The notes beneath the pieces were generated by a model. The model was not told the origin of the DNA. It did not search any database and was given only the letters and a program-made list of their open reading frames with translations. The translations under genes and the position numbers were made by a program. DNA of 64,000 nt from Anaerolineales bacterium. Its GTDB lineage: Bacteria; Chloroflexota; Anaerolineae; Anaerolineales; Villigracilaceae. Where the stretch lies: assembly GCA_030680795.1 (NCBI GenBank), contig JAUXUL010000042.1:1-64000 (forward strand), read 5' to 3'. Shown in pieces: positions 1 to 8,481 of this stretch (the stretch's first letter is position 1; every line of letters begins with the position of its first letter).

Positions 1-991
1 ACCAGTGATGGGCGGGGATAATGTTGGCGAAGATTTGCAGAGCGCGCGGCATACTTTCAACAGGTGCAGCGTAACCCGTGAACATGAAGTCCACCATGCC
101 GACCAAAAGGACGAGCAGAAAGGCCTGGTGTTGAGTACGCGAGGCGACCGAGAGCACGAGTCCCTTGCCTAATTCGACGAGCAGGTAACCAAAAGCAAGA
201 ACAATTAATAACAGGAAGGAGCCGCGTATCGGCACGTCAAATGCGAAATGAATTATCCCCAGCATGAGGAGAAAGTCCGTAAAGCCAACGAGGACAACGG
301 GAATGGATTTCCCAATAATGATTTCCAATGAAGAGAAGGGCATGACTAGCAACTGTTCGATGGTGCCGAGCTCGCGTTCGCGAGAGAAAGCCAGCGCGGC
401 AAATAATAGAACGGTGAATTCCAACATCAAGCCGAGTTCCGCGGGCGTAGTGTAAAGCGCTTCGGACAGGTTCTCGTTAAACCAGACTCGCAGACTCGGA
501 TTGAATCTGCTAAATTGATCGGGACTAAGGCCGAGGCGTCCGATTAAAATGCGTTGATCTATATCCCGTACCACCCCTCGAATGGCGCGATTCGCCGCCT
601 GCGCGGGCATGTTCTCCGCTCCGTTCAAAATCACAAGCAGGGTCGGTTTACCCGTGGACGATTGCAATTGCTCGGCGTAATCGGGCGGGAAGACCAGTGC
701 GGCGTTGATTCGCCCGCGGTCCATCGCATCCTGAATGGTCTGCATGTCATTGACCTGTTCGGGTGTGTGGAAGGTTTTCATATTCTCCAGCCCGATGACA
801 AGTGCGCGGCTCTCGGCAGTTTTGCTTTGATCGAAAACCATCATTGGTAAATTTGTTATTGGGCGGGAGGTAGCCCACGCCACCGCCAATAATTCCATCG
901 CACCGCCAATCAACATGAAGGCCGGCAGCCACCAGTCACTGCGCAAGTGAATGAATTCTTTTACAACTAAAGAGAGGATACGTTTTATCAT
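1..991 (-). CDS. ABC-2 type permease, 3' end cut by window
   Basis: Membrane subunit of an ABC-2 exporter. Reading from ATG at 991 gives an open frame to the window edge: an N-terminal membrane segment preceded by KRILSLVVKEFIHL, a large extracytoplasmic loop (about residues 45-175), then LAFSRERELGTIEQLLVMP, the cytoplasmic motif typical of ABC-2 permeases, and further hydrophobic segments. It lies 84 bp downstream of a second permease and the ATPase, so it is the last visible gene of a minus-strand operon. Two unlike permeases plus one ATPase resembles the YbhF/YbhS/YbhR layout. The C-terminus is not visible. Confidence 0.88.
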   Translation of the reverse strand, partial: MIKRILSLVVKEFIHLRSDWWLPAFMLIGGAMELLAVAWATSRPITNLPMMVFDQSKTAESRALVIGLENMKTFHTPEQVNDMQTIQDAMDRGRINAALVFPPDYAEQLQSSTGKPTLLVILNGAENMPAQAANRAIRGVVRDIDQRILIGRLGLSPDQFSRFNPSLRVWFNENLSEALYTTPAELGLMLEFTVLLFAALAFSRERELGTIEQLLVMPFSSLEIIIGKSIPVVLVGFTDFLLMLGIIHFAFDVPIRGSFLLLIVLAFGYLLVELGKGLVLSVASRTQHQAFLLVLLVGMVDFMFTGYAAPVESMPRALQIFANIIPAHHW

Positions 992-1074
992 TGAGCCTCA
1001 ACAAAGATTGCATGTAGGCAAAGAGCAAGGTTGCAAGTGTTCAAGAGGCAGGTTGGCGTACTTGCTCACTTGCC

Positions 1075-2232
1075 TCATCCCAACTTCTTTCTAAAAAACA
1101 ACGCTGCCAAGGCAGTGAATACCACGCCAAGCCCCAGCATCATCACTGCGTAAGGCCAGAGCACATCCATGCCCACGCCTGGCAAAAAGATACCGCGTGT
1201 GATGATGGCGTAATGCGTGCCAGGTAAACCCATTGCTTCGAGCCGCGCTTCCTCTGGCATCGAAGCCAGCGGAAAGAAAATACCCGTCAGAAAAAAGCCC
1301 GGGAAAAAGATCACTAAAAAGGAAAGTGCCAGCGCTGCGGCTTGCGTGCGCATGAACACGCCGACGACCATGCCCATGCTCAATACGGCAAACATGAAGA
1401 TGGCTGAAAGCCCGAAGAACAAAAGGAAACTTCCGTTGAGCGAAATGTGGAACCACGAGATGGATAGAAACGGGATGATGATGACATTGATCAATCCCAC
1501 AATGATGTAAGGTATGATCTTACCAAGCAATAATTCCGCGCGGCCAATCGGCGTGGCCAGCAATTGTTCGAGAGTGCCATGCTCACGTTCGTGCGCGAGC
1601 GTCAACGCCACCGATAGTGCGGGGAAACCCAACACCATTGAGATCAATCCAGGGATCAACGCATTGCGCGGTTTGAGATCGGGGTTGTACCAGGTCTGCA
1701 CGCGCAGGTTGAGCGCTTGCAACGAGTCAATCGAAATGCCTTGTGCGCGCAATTGTTTTGTCAACGCGTCGTCAATGAATTCCTCGGCGCGCTGTAAGAT
1801 GTGCTCCACAGCGAAGTTGCCGCTCTCAGGCTCCGTCCCATCAATGATCACTTGCAACGGAATGCCCTTCAATGCCTGCAAATCGCTCGCAAAACCTGGC
1901 GCAATAATCACCGCCGCCTTGATCTGTCCGCGCATCAGCATGGTATTGATTTCCTCCATGCTCGTGGCATACGCGTAAATATCCAAATCCTGCCCTGCTG
2001 TGATTTGTTGAATGAACGCCTGCGACGTTTGACTGCAGTCAAAATCCAACACGGCAATCGGAATGTTTTTCAAGTCAACGGTCAGCGCATATGCCATCAA
2101 CAACAGCACCAGTGTCGGCGTGAACAGCACCAAAATTAACGTGCTTCGGTCGCGTACGATATGATTAAATTCCTTGCGAGTCACAGCCCAGATATGACGA
2201 AGCGACACTTGTGCTGAGTGTAATCGAAGCAT
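1075..2232 (-). CDS. ABC-2 type permease
   Basis: 385-residue permease, full length for the family. It has the N-terminal motif RHIWAVTRKEFNHIVRD, a first membrane helix, an extracytoplasmic domain of about 150 residues, then ALTLAHEREHGTLEQLLATP followed by five hydrophobic segments, the ABC-2 arrangement. Its ATG overlaps the TGA of the upstream ATPase by one base (TGATG), so translation is probably coupled. It probably pairs with the second permease downstream to form a heterodimeric exporter. Substrate is unknown; relatives export drugs, ions or lipids. Confidence 0.92.
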   Translation of the reverse strand: MLRLHSAQVSLRHIWAVTRKEFNHIVRDRSTLILVLFTPTLVLLLMAYALTVDLKNIPIAVLDFDCSQTSQAFIQQITAGQDLDIYAYATSMEEINTMLMRGQIKAAVIIAPGFASDLQALKGIPLQVIIDGTEPESGNFAVEHILQRAEEFIDDALTKQLRAQGISIDSLQALNLRVQTWYNPDLKPRNALIPGLISMVLGFPALSVALTLAHEREHGTLEQLLATPIGRAELLLGKIIPYIIVGLINVIIIPFLSISWFHISLNGSFLLFFGLSAIFMFAVLSMGMVVGVFMRTQAAALALSFLVIFFPGFFLTGIFFPLASMPEEARLEAMGLPGTHYAIITRGIFLPGVGMDVLWPYAVMMLGLGVVFTALAALFFRKKLG

Positions 2233-3158
2233 CAGGCCTCCAACTTTCTGATCAAGGAGATAAATGCCTCTTCCATGCGCGCGGGCGCGATGCGGATACT
2301 GCGATAGGCCAATTTTTCTTTTTTGAGGACGCGTTCGATCTCAGGCAGACGACGCTTTCCAGAGTCGACCAATAAATGAATCGACTCGCCATACGTCTGC
2401 GCTTCACGGACTCCGCTCAAGCCTGCCACCGTTTTCAAAGCCTTTTGCCAGTCCTCGGGCTGGATCTCGATAACATCCCCCTCTAGTTTTTCCCTGATGT
2501 TCTTTGGTGAATCGCATTCGACAAGTTTGCCCGCGTACATCAGGCCAACGCGCGAACAACGGTCGGCCTCGTCCATATACGGCGTGCTGACGATGATGGT
2601 CGTGCCCTGCAAATGCAGTTCCGTGAGGATGTTCCAGAATTCGCGGCGTGAGATCGGGTCAACACCTGTGGTGGGTTCATCCAGCAAAAGGATTTCTGGC
2701 TCGTGGATCAACGTGCAAGCCAGCGCCAGTTTCTTTTGCATTCCGCCTGAAAGATTCACTGCGCGGCGTTTCTTGAATTCGGTGAGTCCTGCGAATGTCA
2801 ATAACCGTTCAGTGCGTTCAGCCATGTCTTTAGGAGTCACGTCAAATAACTCGGCAAAGAACTGCAAGTTTTCCATCACAGATAACTCGCCATATAAACT
2901 GAATTGTTGTGCCATGTATCCGACATGCGGTTTGATGGATTCTGCCTTTTCTTTTAAATCATACCCAAGCACAGACGCGTCCCCTTCGCTGACATCCAGT
3001 AACCCAGCCAGCAAACGTAGCGTGGTCGTCTTGCCCGCGCCATCGGGACCAACCAATCCGAATAACTCGCCAAGTGCTATGGACAAAGTGAGTCCATCCA
3101 CCGCGCGTGTCTTTTTGAAATCGCGGATTAAATCTTTTGTTTCAATAATTGAAGTCAC
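2232..3158 (-). CDS. ABC transporter ATP-binding protein
   Basis: 308-residue nucleotide-binding subunit. Walker A is GPDGAGKT, the signature is LSGGMQKKLAL, and Walker B is EILLLDEPTTGVDP, with STPYMDEADRC after it as the switch region. A C-terminal extension of about 80 residues is usual for ABC-2 exporter ATPases such as YbhF or CcmA-type drug transporters. It is the first transport gene of the operon and overlaps the first permease by one base. Operon control by the nearby TetR protein is inferred from an operator upstream of the gene at 3515. Confidence 0.93.
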   Translation of the reverse strand: MTSIIETKDLIRDFKKTRAVDGLTLSIALGELFGLVGPDGAGKTTTLRLLAGLLDVSEGDASVLGYDLKEKAESIKPHVGYMAQQFSLYGELSVMENLQFFAELFDVTPKDMAERTERLLTFAGLTEFKKRRAVNLSGGMQKKLALACTLIHEPEILLLDEPTTGVDPISRREFWNILTELHLQGTTIIVSTPYMDEADRCSRVGLMYAGKLVECDSPKNIREKLEGDVIEIQPEDWQKALKTVAGLSGVREAQTYGESIHLLVDSGKRRLPEIERVLKKEKLAYRSIRIAPARMEEAFISLIRKLEA

Positions 3159-3180
3159 AGTTCACTCGCGTCAGTTATCC

Positions 3181-3244
3181 CAGTTATTAGTGATCAGTCA
3201 TCGGTAATCAGTCAACCAAACTGATCACTGTTTACTGATAACTG
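3181..3244. repeat. Imperfect inverted repeat between operon genes
   Basis: Nested arms: CAGTTAT (3181-3187) pairs with ATAACTG (3238-3244), and AGTGATCAGT (3189-3198) pairs with ACTGATCACT (3220-3229). The RNA could form a long hairpin between the small membrane protein gene and the ATPase gene. There is no run of T after it, so an mRNA processing or stability element or a dispersed repeat is more likely than a terminator. Confidence 0.55.
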
Positions 3245-3245
3245 A

Positions 3246-3515
3246 CTACTTCTTCGCCGCGCGGATAATCCACAACACGAGTAACGCACCCAATGCAGGT
3301 TCAATAGCGACACCCATGTTGCGTAAATTGTCACTGAATCCCATCGCGGGGATGACATACCAGTCAATCAACCCGACTGCAATGGCAGTGATGATGGAGG
3401 CAATATAGTCGCCGCGCAGGCCGATGGGACGCTTGTTCTTCCAGATCGGTCCCGCCAGCCAACCGACGATCAATCCGACCACGATCATGGCAGCGATCAA
3501 AATCACGATTTGCAT
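3246..3515 (-). CDS. Small GlsB/YeaQ-like membrane protein
   Basis: About 89 residues with three hydrophobic stretches: IVILIAAMIVVGLIVGWLAG, then a segment after GLRGDYIAS, then a C-terminal one before RAAKK. The spacing resembles transglycosylase-associated (GlsB/YeaQ/YmgE) proteins, but identity is not certain. I chose the ATG at 3515 because AAAGGAG stands eight bases before it; the frame is open ten codons further upstream without such a site. A TetR-type operator lies just upstream. It is probably the first gene of the exporter operon. Confidence 0.7.
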   Translation of the reverse strand: MQIVILIAAMIVVGLIVGWLAGPIWKNKRPIGLRGDYIASIITAIAVGLIDWYVIPAMGFSDNLRNMGVAIEPALGALLVLWIIRAAKK

Positions 3516-3543
3516 TTCACACACTCCTTTGTTTTGACTATTC

Positions 3544-3563
3544 AACTGACCAGCCAGTCAGTT
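3544..3563. promoter_or_regulatory. TetR-family operator A
   Basis: Perfect inverted repeat, arms AACTGAC and GTCAGTT separated by 6 bp, about 30 bp upstream of the exporter operon's first start codon. The same arms and spacing recur upstream of the tetR gene itself. Confidence 0.75.
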
Positions 3564-3588
3564 ATTGACTTAAAAAAGAGGCACGATG

Positions 3589-4191
3589 TTATATGCGTGC
3601 CTGCACACCCTCCAGCAACAACTTCATCCCAGAACGGATGTGACGCTCGGGCTCGATTAGGGATTTATCATAGACCCACAGCAGGATCGTCCCTTCGATA
3701 ATGGCGCCGCTGGCGATTCCCACTTCATGCGCGTCCACCTGACGAAACTCGCCCGTATCTATGCCACGCTGGATGATGGGGATGAAAATGCCCATGTAGC
3801 GGTTGAGATACACCTTGAGCGCTCTTTTGACAACTTTGTTGCGAAATGCCAGCGCAAGGAATTCATACGCGATGGGCATCAAGCGCAGAATGATTTTGAT
3901 ATCTTTGATGACCATATCAGTGAATAGCGAGACTGCATCCGTAGCGCTCATAGTGGAAAGGTCAATATTCTCAAAGGCTTGGAATTCGCGTTGGAATATC
4001 CGATCCAGAATGGCGATGATGAGATCATCCTTGCTCTTGAAATAAAGATAAAGCGTGCCCTTGCTCAAGCCCGTCCCTTCCGCTATGTCATCCATGCGCG
4101 CTTCGTCAAAGCCTTTTTTGGTAAAGACATCTTCGGCGGCATTGATTATCTGGACTTTGCGTTCGTCACTGACGTTTGGGCGTGGGGACAT
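3589..4191 (-). CDS. TetR/AcrR family transcriptional regulator
   Basis: 200 residues. The N-terminal helix-turn-helix shows IINAAEDVFTKKGFDEARM and GLSKGTLYLYFKSKDDLI, the TetR signature; the C-terminal ligand domain is of normal length. It is transcribed in the same direction as the exporter operon just downstream, with operators in front of both itself and the operon. This supports autoregulated repression of the exporter, relieved by an unknown ligand. E. coli CecR (YbiH) controlling ybhG-ybhFSR is a comparable arrangement. Confidence 0.93.
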   Translation of the reverse strand: MSPRPNVSDERKVQIINAAEDVFTKKGFDEARMDDIAEGTGLSKGTLYLYFKSKDDLIIAILDRIFQREFQAFENIDLSTMSATDAVSLFTDMVIKDIKIILRLMPIAYEFLALAFRNKVVKRALKVYLNRYMGIFIPIIQRGIDTGEFRQVDAHEVGIASGAIIEGTILLWVYDKSLIEPERHIRSGMKLLLEGVQARI

Positions 4192-4216
4192 GGGTTTCTC
4201 TTTTTTGATTATATAT

Positions 4217-4236
4217 AACTGACTGACTGGTCAGTT
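4217..4236. promoter_or_regulatory. TetR-family operator B (tetR promoter)
   Basis: Inverted repeat with arms AACTGAC and GTCAGTT and a 6-bp spacer, identical in arms to operator A. It lies 26 bp upstream of the tetR ATG and overlaps an AT-rich stretch (TATATAAC on the minus strand) that could be the -10 region, as expected for an autorepressor. Confidence 0.75.
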
Positions 4237-4418
4237 ATATACTAGTATATGCAGGCAAAACGGATCTGTCAAGGGTTTTGTCTTGGGCGTCCACCGAATT
4301 TTACGTGAGTAGTATCAAGATCAATGGGCTTTTCCTACAGTGGGCCAAAGTCGAAGCACTCAGTTTAAGAAAATCTCGTCGTGAGAGATGAGTCATGCAT
4401 AGCCTGCTTAAACCAGGT

Positions 4419-5078
4419 CTATTTTGAGGGGACACGAGCCGCGATCAGTTTAAAGACTCCGCCCGCCCCCAAATCTTCAACATGCTCAATCTCCAGCCCT
4501 GCTTTGCGGACGTTTTCCACTGTCTCGCGATTGATATTTGCCCCCATCATCCGCACAATTAGCGGGTTGAGAAAATATATTATGGCTCCCAAAAACGGAT
4601 TGGAGGAACGCATATGTTCAAGGAGCAACACACGTCCACCGGGTTTGACAACGCGTTTAAGTTCGCGCAATCCAAGTACTGGGTCAGGCACGGAACAAAA
4701 AACAAAAGTTGCAGCAGGTGAATCAAACCTGCCATCCGTGAAATCCAATTGTTGAACATCACCAAGATGAAGTACAACAATTGGTCTTAATCGCAAATTG
4801 CCGGCTTGTTTATCTGCGCGTTGCAACATGCCGGGCGTCAGGACTATGCCGGTAGTTGAAATGCCGGCCGGATAAAACTGCGTGTTCTTGCGGGTGCCAA
4901 TACCGACTTCCAGAACACACAAGCCCGGTACATGTGACCACAATTTTGTGCGTCAGGGACGATAACGGCGCTCAGCCAAGCCTTCCATCACGTCATAGAT
5001 TTGCGAGAGGCGCTGATAGCGGCGGCGAGTTGCCTCCATGGCAGAGAGATCAGGTTTCGAAGAAGAGGCGGTACTCAT
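4419..5078 (-). pseudogene. Class I SAM methyltransferase with in-frame stop
   Basis: A UbiE/PmtA-like methyltransferase read in one frame from ATG 5078, but interrupted by TGA at 4955-4953. Before the stop the frame reads RYQRLSQIYDVMEGLAERRYRP; after it KLWSHVPGLCVLEVGIGTRK, then VLHLGDVQQLDF and LLLEHMRSSNPF. A Trp (TGG) would be expected at the stop. The SAM-binding loop also reads GIGTRKN where GxGTGKN is usual. The second half alone could start at TTG 4943 but would lack the N-terminal helix. A decaying gene or a one-base error is likely; recoding is not supported. Confidence 0.7.
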
Positions 5079-5107
5079 GTGGATAAAATCCATTCCAATA
5101 AGTTTAC

Positions 5108-6121
5108 TTACGGCAAATAGTTAAATGGATTGAGGAAGGTGCCGTTTAGGAGGATGCGGAAGTCAATGTGGTTGCCGGTCGAATTGCCTGTATTGCCTGA
5201 TTCGGCGATCTGCTGTCCTTTCACGACAGTTTGCCCTGTACCGACCAGATTAGCTTCGTTGTGTGAATAATAGGTCTGATAGCCGTTGCCATGGTCAATG
5301 ATCACCATATTGCCATACCCGGTATTATCCCAGCCGGAGAAAACCACCGTGCCGCTATCCGAGGCGAAAATAGGCAGTCGGAAGTCGGTGGCCAGGTCAA
5401 GCCCGGGGTGGCCGCTCCAGTATTCCTGGGTAAGGGCATATGCATTGACGGGCCAGATGAAGGAGCCTGTTCCGAGGTTTGGGATGTTCCCTGAATACCT
5501 TCCTCTTGATCCTGTCTGAGCCGCACCCGGCGCCTGCGCTTCGGACCATAAAATCGGGCTGGTCCCTTTGGGGACAATGATTTGCTGGCCCGCCATCAAT
5601 GTGGGAGGTTGAGTCAGGTCAAAGTTATTGCCGGGGTATTCAAGGATTTCCTGTATGGGTGTGCCGTGCAGACTCTCAAGTGTTTCGAGGGCATCCCCTT
5701 CATTTACGGTGTGCAAGACGCCATCCACTGGCAGTATATTCAGAACATCGCCGATCTGTAGAATTCCCACCGAGGCATTCAACTTCTGATTGCCCCACAG
5801 GATCGTTTCCGGTTGTATATCGAATTGTCTTGCGATGGAAGACGGCGAATCACCCCGTTTTACCGTGTACTGGACTATCTTGTTGGACGGACGGTCCGGA
5901 ATCCTGGTTTTCAGTTGCAAGTGACGAGCGATTCCGCCGCCCTCCAATTGAGACGGTAGATTTGTGCTCAAAGGAGGCAGAGACAGCGATATGGCTGGTC
6001 CAATCTGATCAGTCTTAAGAGCAGCAGAAGTCCCTGCCGGTTTTATTGAGACTACGAAGGTCGCTGCCGCGATTGACAATACGCAGCCACCGACCAAAAG
6101 AACGTTCAATGTGCGGGTCAT
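5108..6121 (-). CDS. LysM and M23 peptidase-domain envelope protein
   Basis: 337 residues: N-terminal membrane anchor or signal (VLLVGGCVLSIAAATFVVSI), a LysM-like repeat at YTVKRGDSPSSIARQFDIQ, a second at HTVNEGDALETLESLHG, and a C-terminal M23 LytM domain. The zinc motif HPGLDLA and the segment HGNGYQTYYSH are present, but the last motif, normally HxH, reads HIDFRI, so one metal ligand is an Asp. It may be a catalytically altered hydrolase or an activator of another hydrolase. It probably acts on peptidoglycan outside the membrane. Confidence 0.9.
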   Translation of the reverse strand: MTRTLNVLLVGGCVLSIAAATFVVSIKPAGTSAALKTDQIGPAISLSLPPLSTNLPSQLEGGGIARHLQLKTRIPDRPSNKIVQYTVKRGDSPSSIARQFDIQPETILWGNQKLNASVGILQIGDVLNILPVDGVLHTVNEGDALETLESLHGTPIQEILEYPGNNFDLTQPPTLMAGQQIIVPKGTSPILWSEAQAPGAAQTGSRGRYSGNIPNLGTGSFIWPVNAYALTQEYWSGHPGLDLATDFRLPIFASDSGTVVFSGWDNTGYGNMVIIDHGNGYQTYYSHNEANLVGTGQTVVKGQQIAESGNTGNSTGNHIDFRILLNGTFLNPFNYLP

Positions 6122-6336
6122 TTTGCTCCGTGAATATTTCTGTCAGCACGGGGCGAATATCCAACACGCGAAAGAATAGTGAATGGCTCGGAAGATTCCA
6201 TAGTTTGATGATATGTCCTTGACAAGTTAATCGCCAGCGCCATTTTGCCAATATCTTAAATAAGCAAAATGGCACATGTTTCACAGAAAGACATTTGAAA
6301 GATGCCAGGCAAATACCAGCAGGCATCCTGGCAAAC

Positions 6337-7569
6337 CTACCTGGCAACGATCCGGTTTCGGCCCTCGCTTTTTGCTGTGTACATGTTTTTATCGGCGCTA
6401 TCAATCAGGTCTGTCAAACTAGGCGTTGAGTCAGTCAACTCGGTTACGCCGAGGCTGGCCGTTATTGAAATTGGTCCGGCATCGGTTTGAATTGGGGAAT
6501 TAAGGATTTTCATGTGCAGGCGTTCCGCAGTTTTGACTGCAATACTCAAGCGCGTATCCGGCAAAAGAAGCACAAATTCCTCCCCGCCGTAACGCGCAAA
6601 AATGTCGATTGCGCGAACCAGGCTGCTCACGCGTTCGGCCAACCCTGCCAATACCTGATCCCCAATGCGATGCCCGTAGGTGTCGTTAACTTTTTTGAAA
6701 TGATCGATATCCAACATGATAATCGAAAACGGATAATGGTAACGCTGTGAACGGTGAACTTCCCTCCTGCCCATCTCAAATAACTGATGGCGGTTATAAA
6801 TTCCGGTGAGCGAGTCTGTGATCGCCAACCGATTGATTTTATCGATCTGATAAGCGTCATCCAGGGCAATGCTGGTTAGATGAGCGACCACATCCAATAC
6901 ATCCAGGTCATTGGAATCGAAAGCATTGGGTTCTGCTCTTTCGACCACCAACAACCCATAGGTTCTATCCTGCGCCCTAAGCGGCAGGTCAACCTCCGAT
7001 CCTTTATAACCGCCAAAGTATTCAGATTCCAAACTCACATCTGGCGTGTAATGGAGTTTTCCCTCCAGGATGGCCCGCTCGCTAATGCCCTTGCCGGCTG
7101 GGAGACGGAAATCAGGCGGGACATTGGGCCAGCCCATACTGCCGCACAATACCCGTTCCCCTGTGGCTTCATCCAGGAAAAAGATTCCCAGCATTTCATA
7201 TCCCAGGACTTCATGTAAGGCATGAATCACCTTTTCACAAACAACCTCTTTCTTGAGCATGGTTGCCAATTCAGTGCTGAGCCGCAGGAGCGCCTCCTGG
7301 CGGGCAGACTGTCTTTCCAATTCCTTGTTCGACTTTTGCAAAGCAGTTTGCTGTTTTGCTGCAAAGCGGAACGCTATTTCGATAAAGAAATTGATCCCGA
7401 ACCACGCCGCTGACCAGATGACTATTTCACTCCAAAAATATTTATCCTCAATGGAAGAAATGTGGGTGAACGCGCTTATGGCGACCCAGAGCGTAACCAG
7501 AAACATAACCAGCCACTTAATCCGCACTAAGGAATAAAACTTGGAAATCGTTTCTTGTGTTCTCTTCAT
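6337..7569 (-). CDS. GAF-GGDEF diguanylate cyclase
   Basis: 410 residues. Two membrane helices near the N-terminus (about residues 18-36 and 46-66), a coiled stretch, a GAF domain (about 95-235) and a GGDEF domain. The active site GGEEF (338-342) is intact and the inhibitory c-di-GMP site RAID (329-332) stands five residues before it, so an active, feedback-inhibited cyclase is expected. Its ATG overlaps the end of the HD-GYP gene by four bases (ATGA), placing a c-di-GMP synthase and a probable hydrolase in one operon. Confidence 0.95.
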   Translation of the reverse strand: MKRTQETISKFYSLVRIKWLVMFLVTLWVAISAFTHISSIEDKYFWSEIVIWSAAWFGINFFIEIAFRFAAKQQTALQKSNKELERQSARQEALLRLSTELATMLKKEVVCEKVIHALHEVLGYEMLGIFFLDEATGERVLCGSMGWPNVPPDFRLPAGKGISERAILEGKLHYTPDVSLESEYFGGYKGSEVDLPLRAQDRTYGLLVVERAEPNAFDSNDLDVLDVVAHLTSIALDDAYQIDKINRLAITDSLTGIYNRHQLFEMGRREVHRSQRYHYPFSIIMLDIDHFKKVNDTYGHRIGDQVLAGLAERVSSLVRAIDIFARYGGEEFVLLLPDTRLSIAVKTAERLHMKILNSPIQTDAGPISITASLGVTELTDSTPSLTDLIDSADKNMYTAKSEGRNRIVAR

Positions 7570-8468
7570 GATAAAACCTTGCTAACACCTGGCGAATCAT
7601 TTCTGCCAACGATGAGAATAATGAATGCTTCAGCCAGATTCGGATCGAACTGCGTTCCGGTGCCGTGTCGAATTTCAGCCAAGGCTTCCTTTTGTGAAAG
7701 CGCTCGCCGGTAAGGGCGGTCTGTGGTCATGGCGTTATAGCTGTCTGCAATAGCGATGATGCGCGCCTCCAAAGGAATATCCTCCCCACGCAAACCGTCC
7801 GGGTAGCCGCTCCCATCCCATTTTTCATGGTGATGATAGATCCAGGGTTCTATTTTTGCCAGTGCGGCAACCGGATGAATAATCTGGATACCATGATACG
7901 GGTGCAGGCGAATGGACTCCCACTCGGATGGTGTCAACTTCTCTTTTTTGCGCAAAATTTGGTCGGGAACAGAAATTTTGCCGACATCATGCAAAAGAGC
8001 GGCAAACTCTAATAATTCCAGTTCTGCAGGGATTAAGCCAATTTGCTTCCCCAGTTCAACGGCCAAATATGTAACCCCCTGTGAATGACCATGAGTATAC
8101 GGGTCGCGGGCATCAATGGCGGCGGTCAGAGAGCGGATCGTGCTAACAGATAATTCACGTATGTTTTCGTAGAGCTGCGCTTTTTCGATGGCCACCGCCA
8201 CCTGCCCGGCCAAAGACAACAGGTAATTTTCATCTCTTTGAGTGAATGCTGAAGCGTGCTTTTTATTGACCACTCCCAGCGCGCCCAGCGTCCTTTCCCC
8301 TGCTCTCAGTGGCACAATCAGGGCGGTTTTGGCCAGTCCCGAGGGCAGATATCCCTCAAATTCAGGCTCCCGAGACCAACGGTCATCCGCTGTCAGGTCT
8401 GGGACATTGACGATCTCATTGTGTTCGAAAACCCAGCCAGTCAGTCCCTCTCCAGACTTGTAACGCAT
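7566..8468 (-). CDS. HD-GYP phosphodiesterase (C-terminal part of split sensor)
   Basis: 300 residues. It starts in the middle of a GAF domain (GEGLTGWVFEHNEIVNVPDL) and continues into a complete HD-GYP domain with LHDVGKI (HD at 160-161), HHHEKWDG and GYP at 221-223. HD-GYP proteins hydrolyse c-di-GMP. The missing half of the GAF domain is the C-terminus of the upstream frame. Reading backward in this frame past the ATG gives FPSDLVGI, which joins naturally to LRSVTG of the other frame, so the two probably were, or are, one protein of about 1,080 residues. No ribosome site was seen for an independent start. Confidence 0.85.
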   Translation of the reverse strand: MRYKSGEGLTGWVFEHNEIVNVPDLTADDRWSREPEFEGYLPSGLAKTALIVPLRAGERTLGALGVVNKKHASAFTQRDENYLLSLAGQVAVAIEKAQLYENIRELSVSTIRSLTAAIDARDPYTHGHSQGVTYLAVELGKQIGLIPAELELLEFAALLHDVGKISVPDQILRKKEKLTPSEWESIRLHPYHGIQIIHPVAALAKIEPWIYHHHEKWDGSGYPDGLRGEDIPLEARIIAIADSYNAMTTDRPYRRALSQKEALAEIRHGTGTQFDPNLAEAFIILIVGRNDSPGVSKVLS

Positions 8469-8481
8469 GATCCCAACCAGG

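Noticed and set aside
4953-4955. Selenocysteine or Trp recoding at TGA
   Set aside because: No SECIS-like hairpin was seen after it, Trp rather than Sec is expected there, and TGA ends many other genes in this window.
6015-6404. Minus-strand frame of 129 codons between the M23 and GGDEF genes
   Set aside because: No ribosome site, no domain, and it overlaps the 5' part of the M23 gene in another frame.
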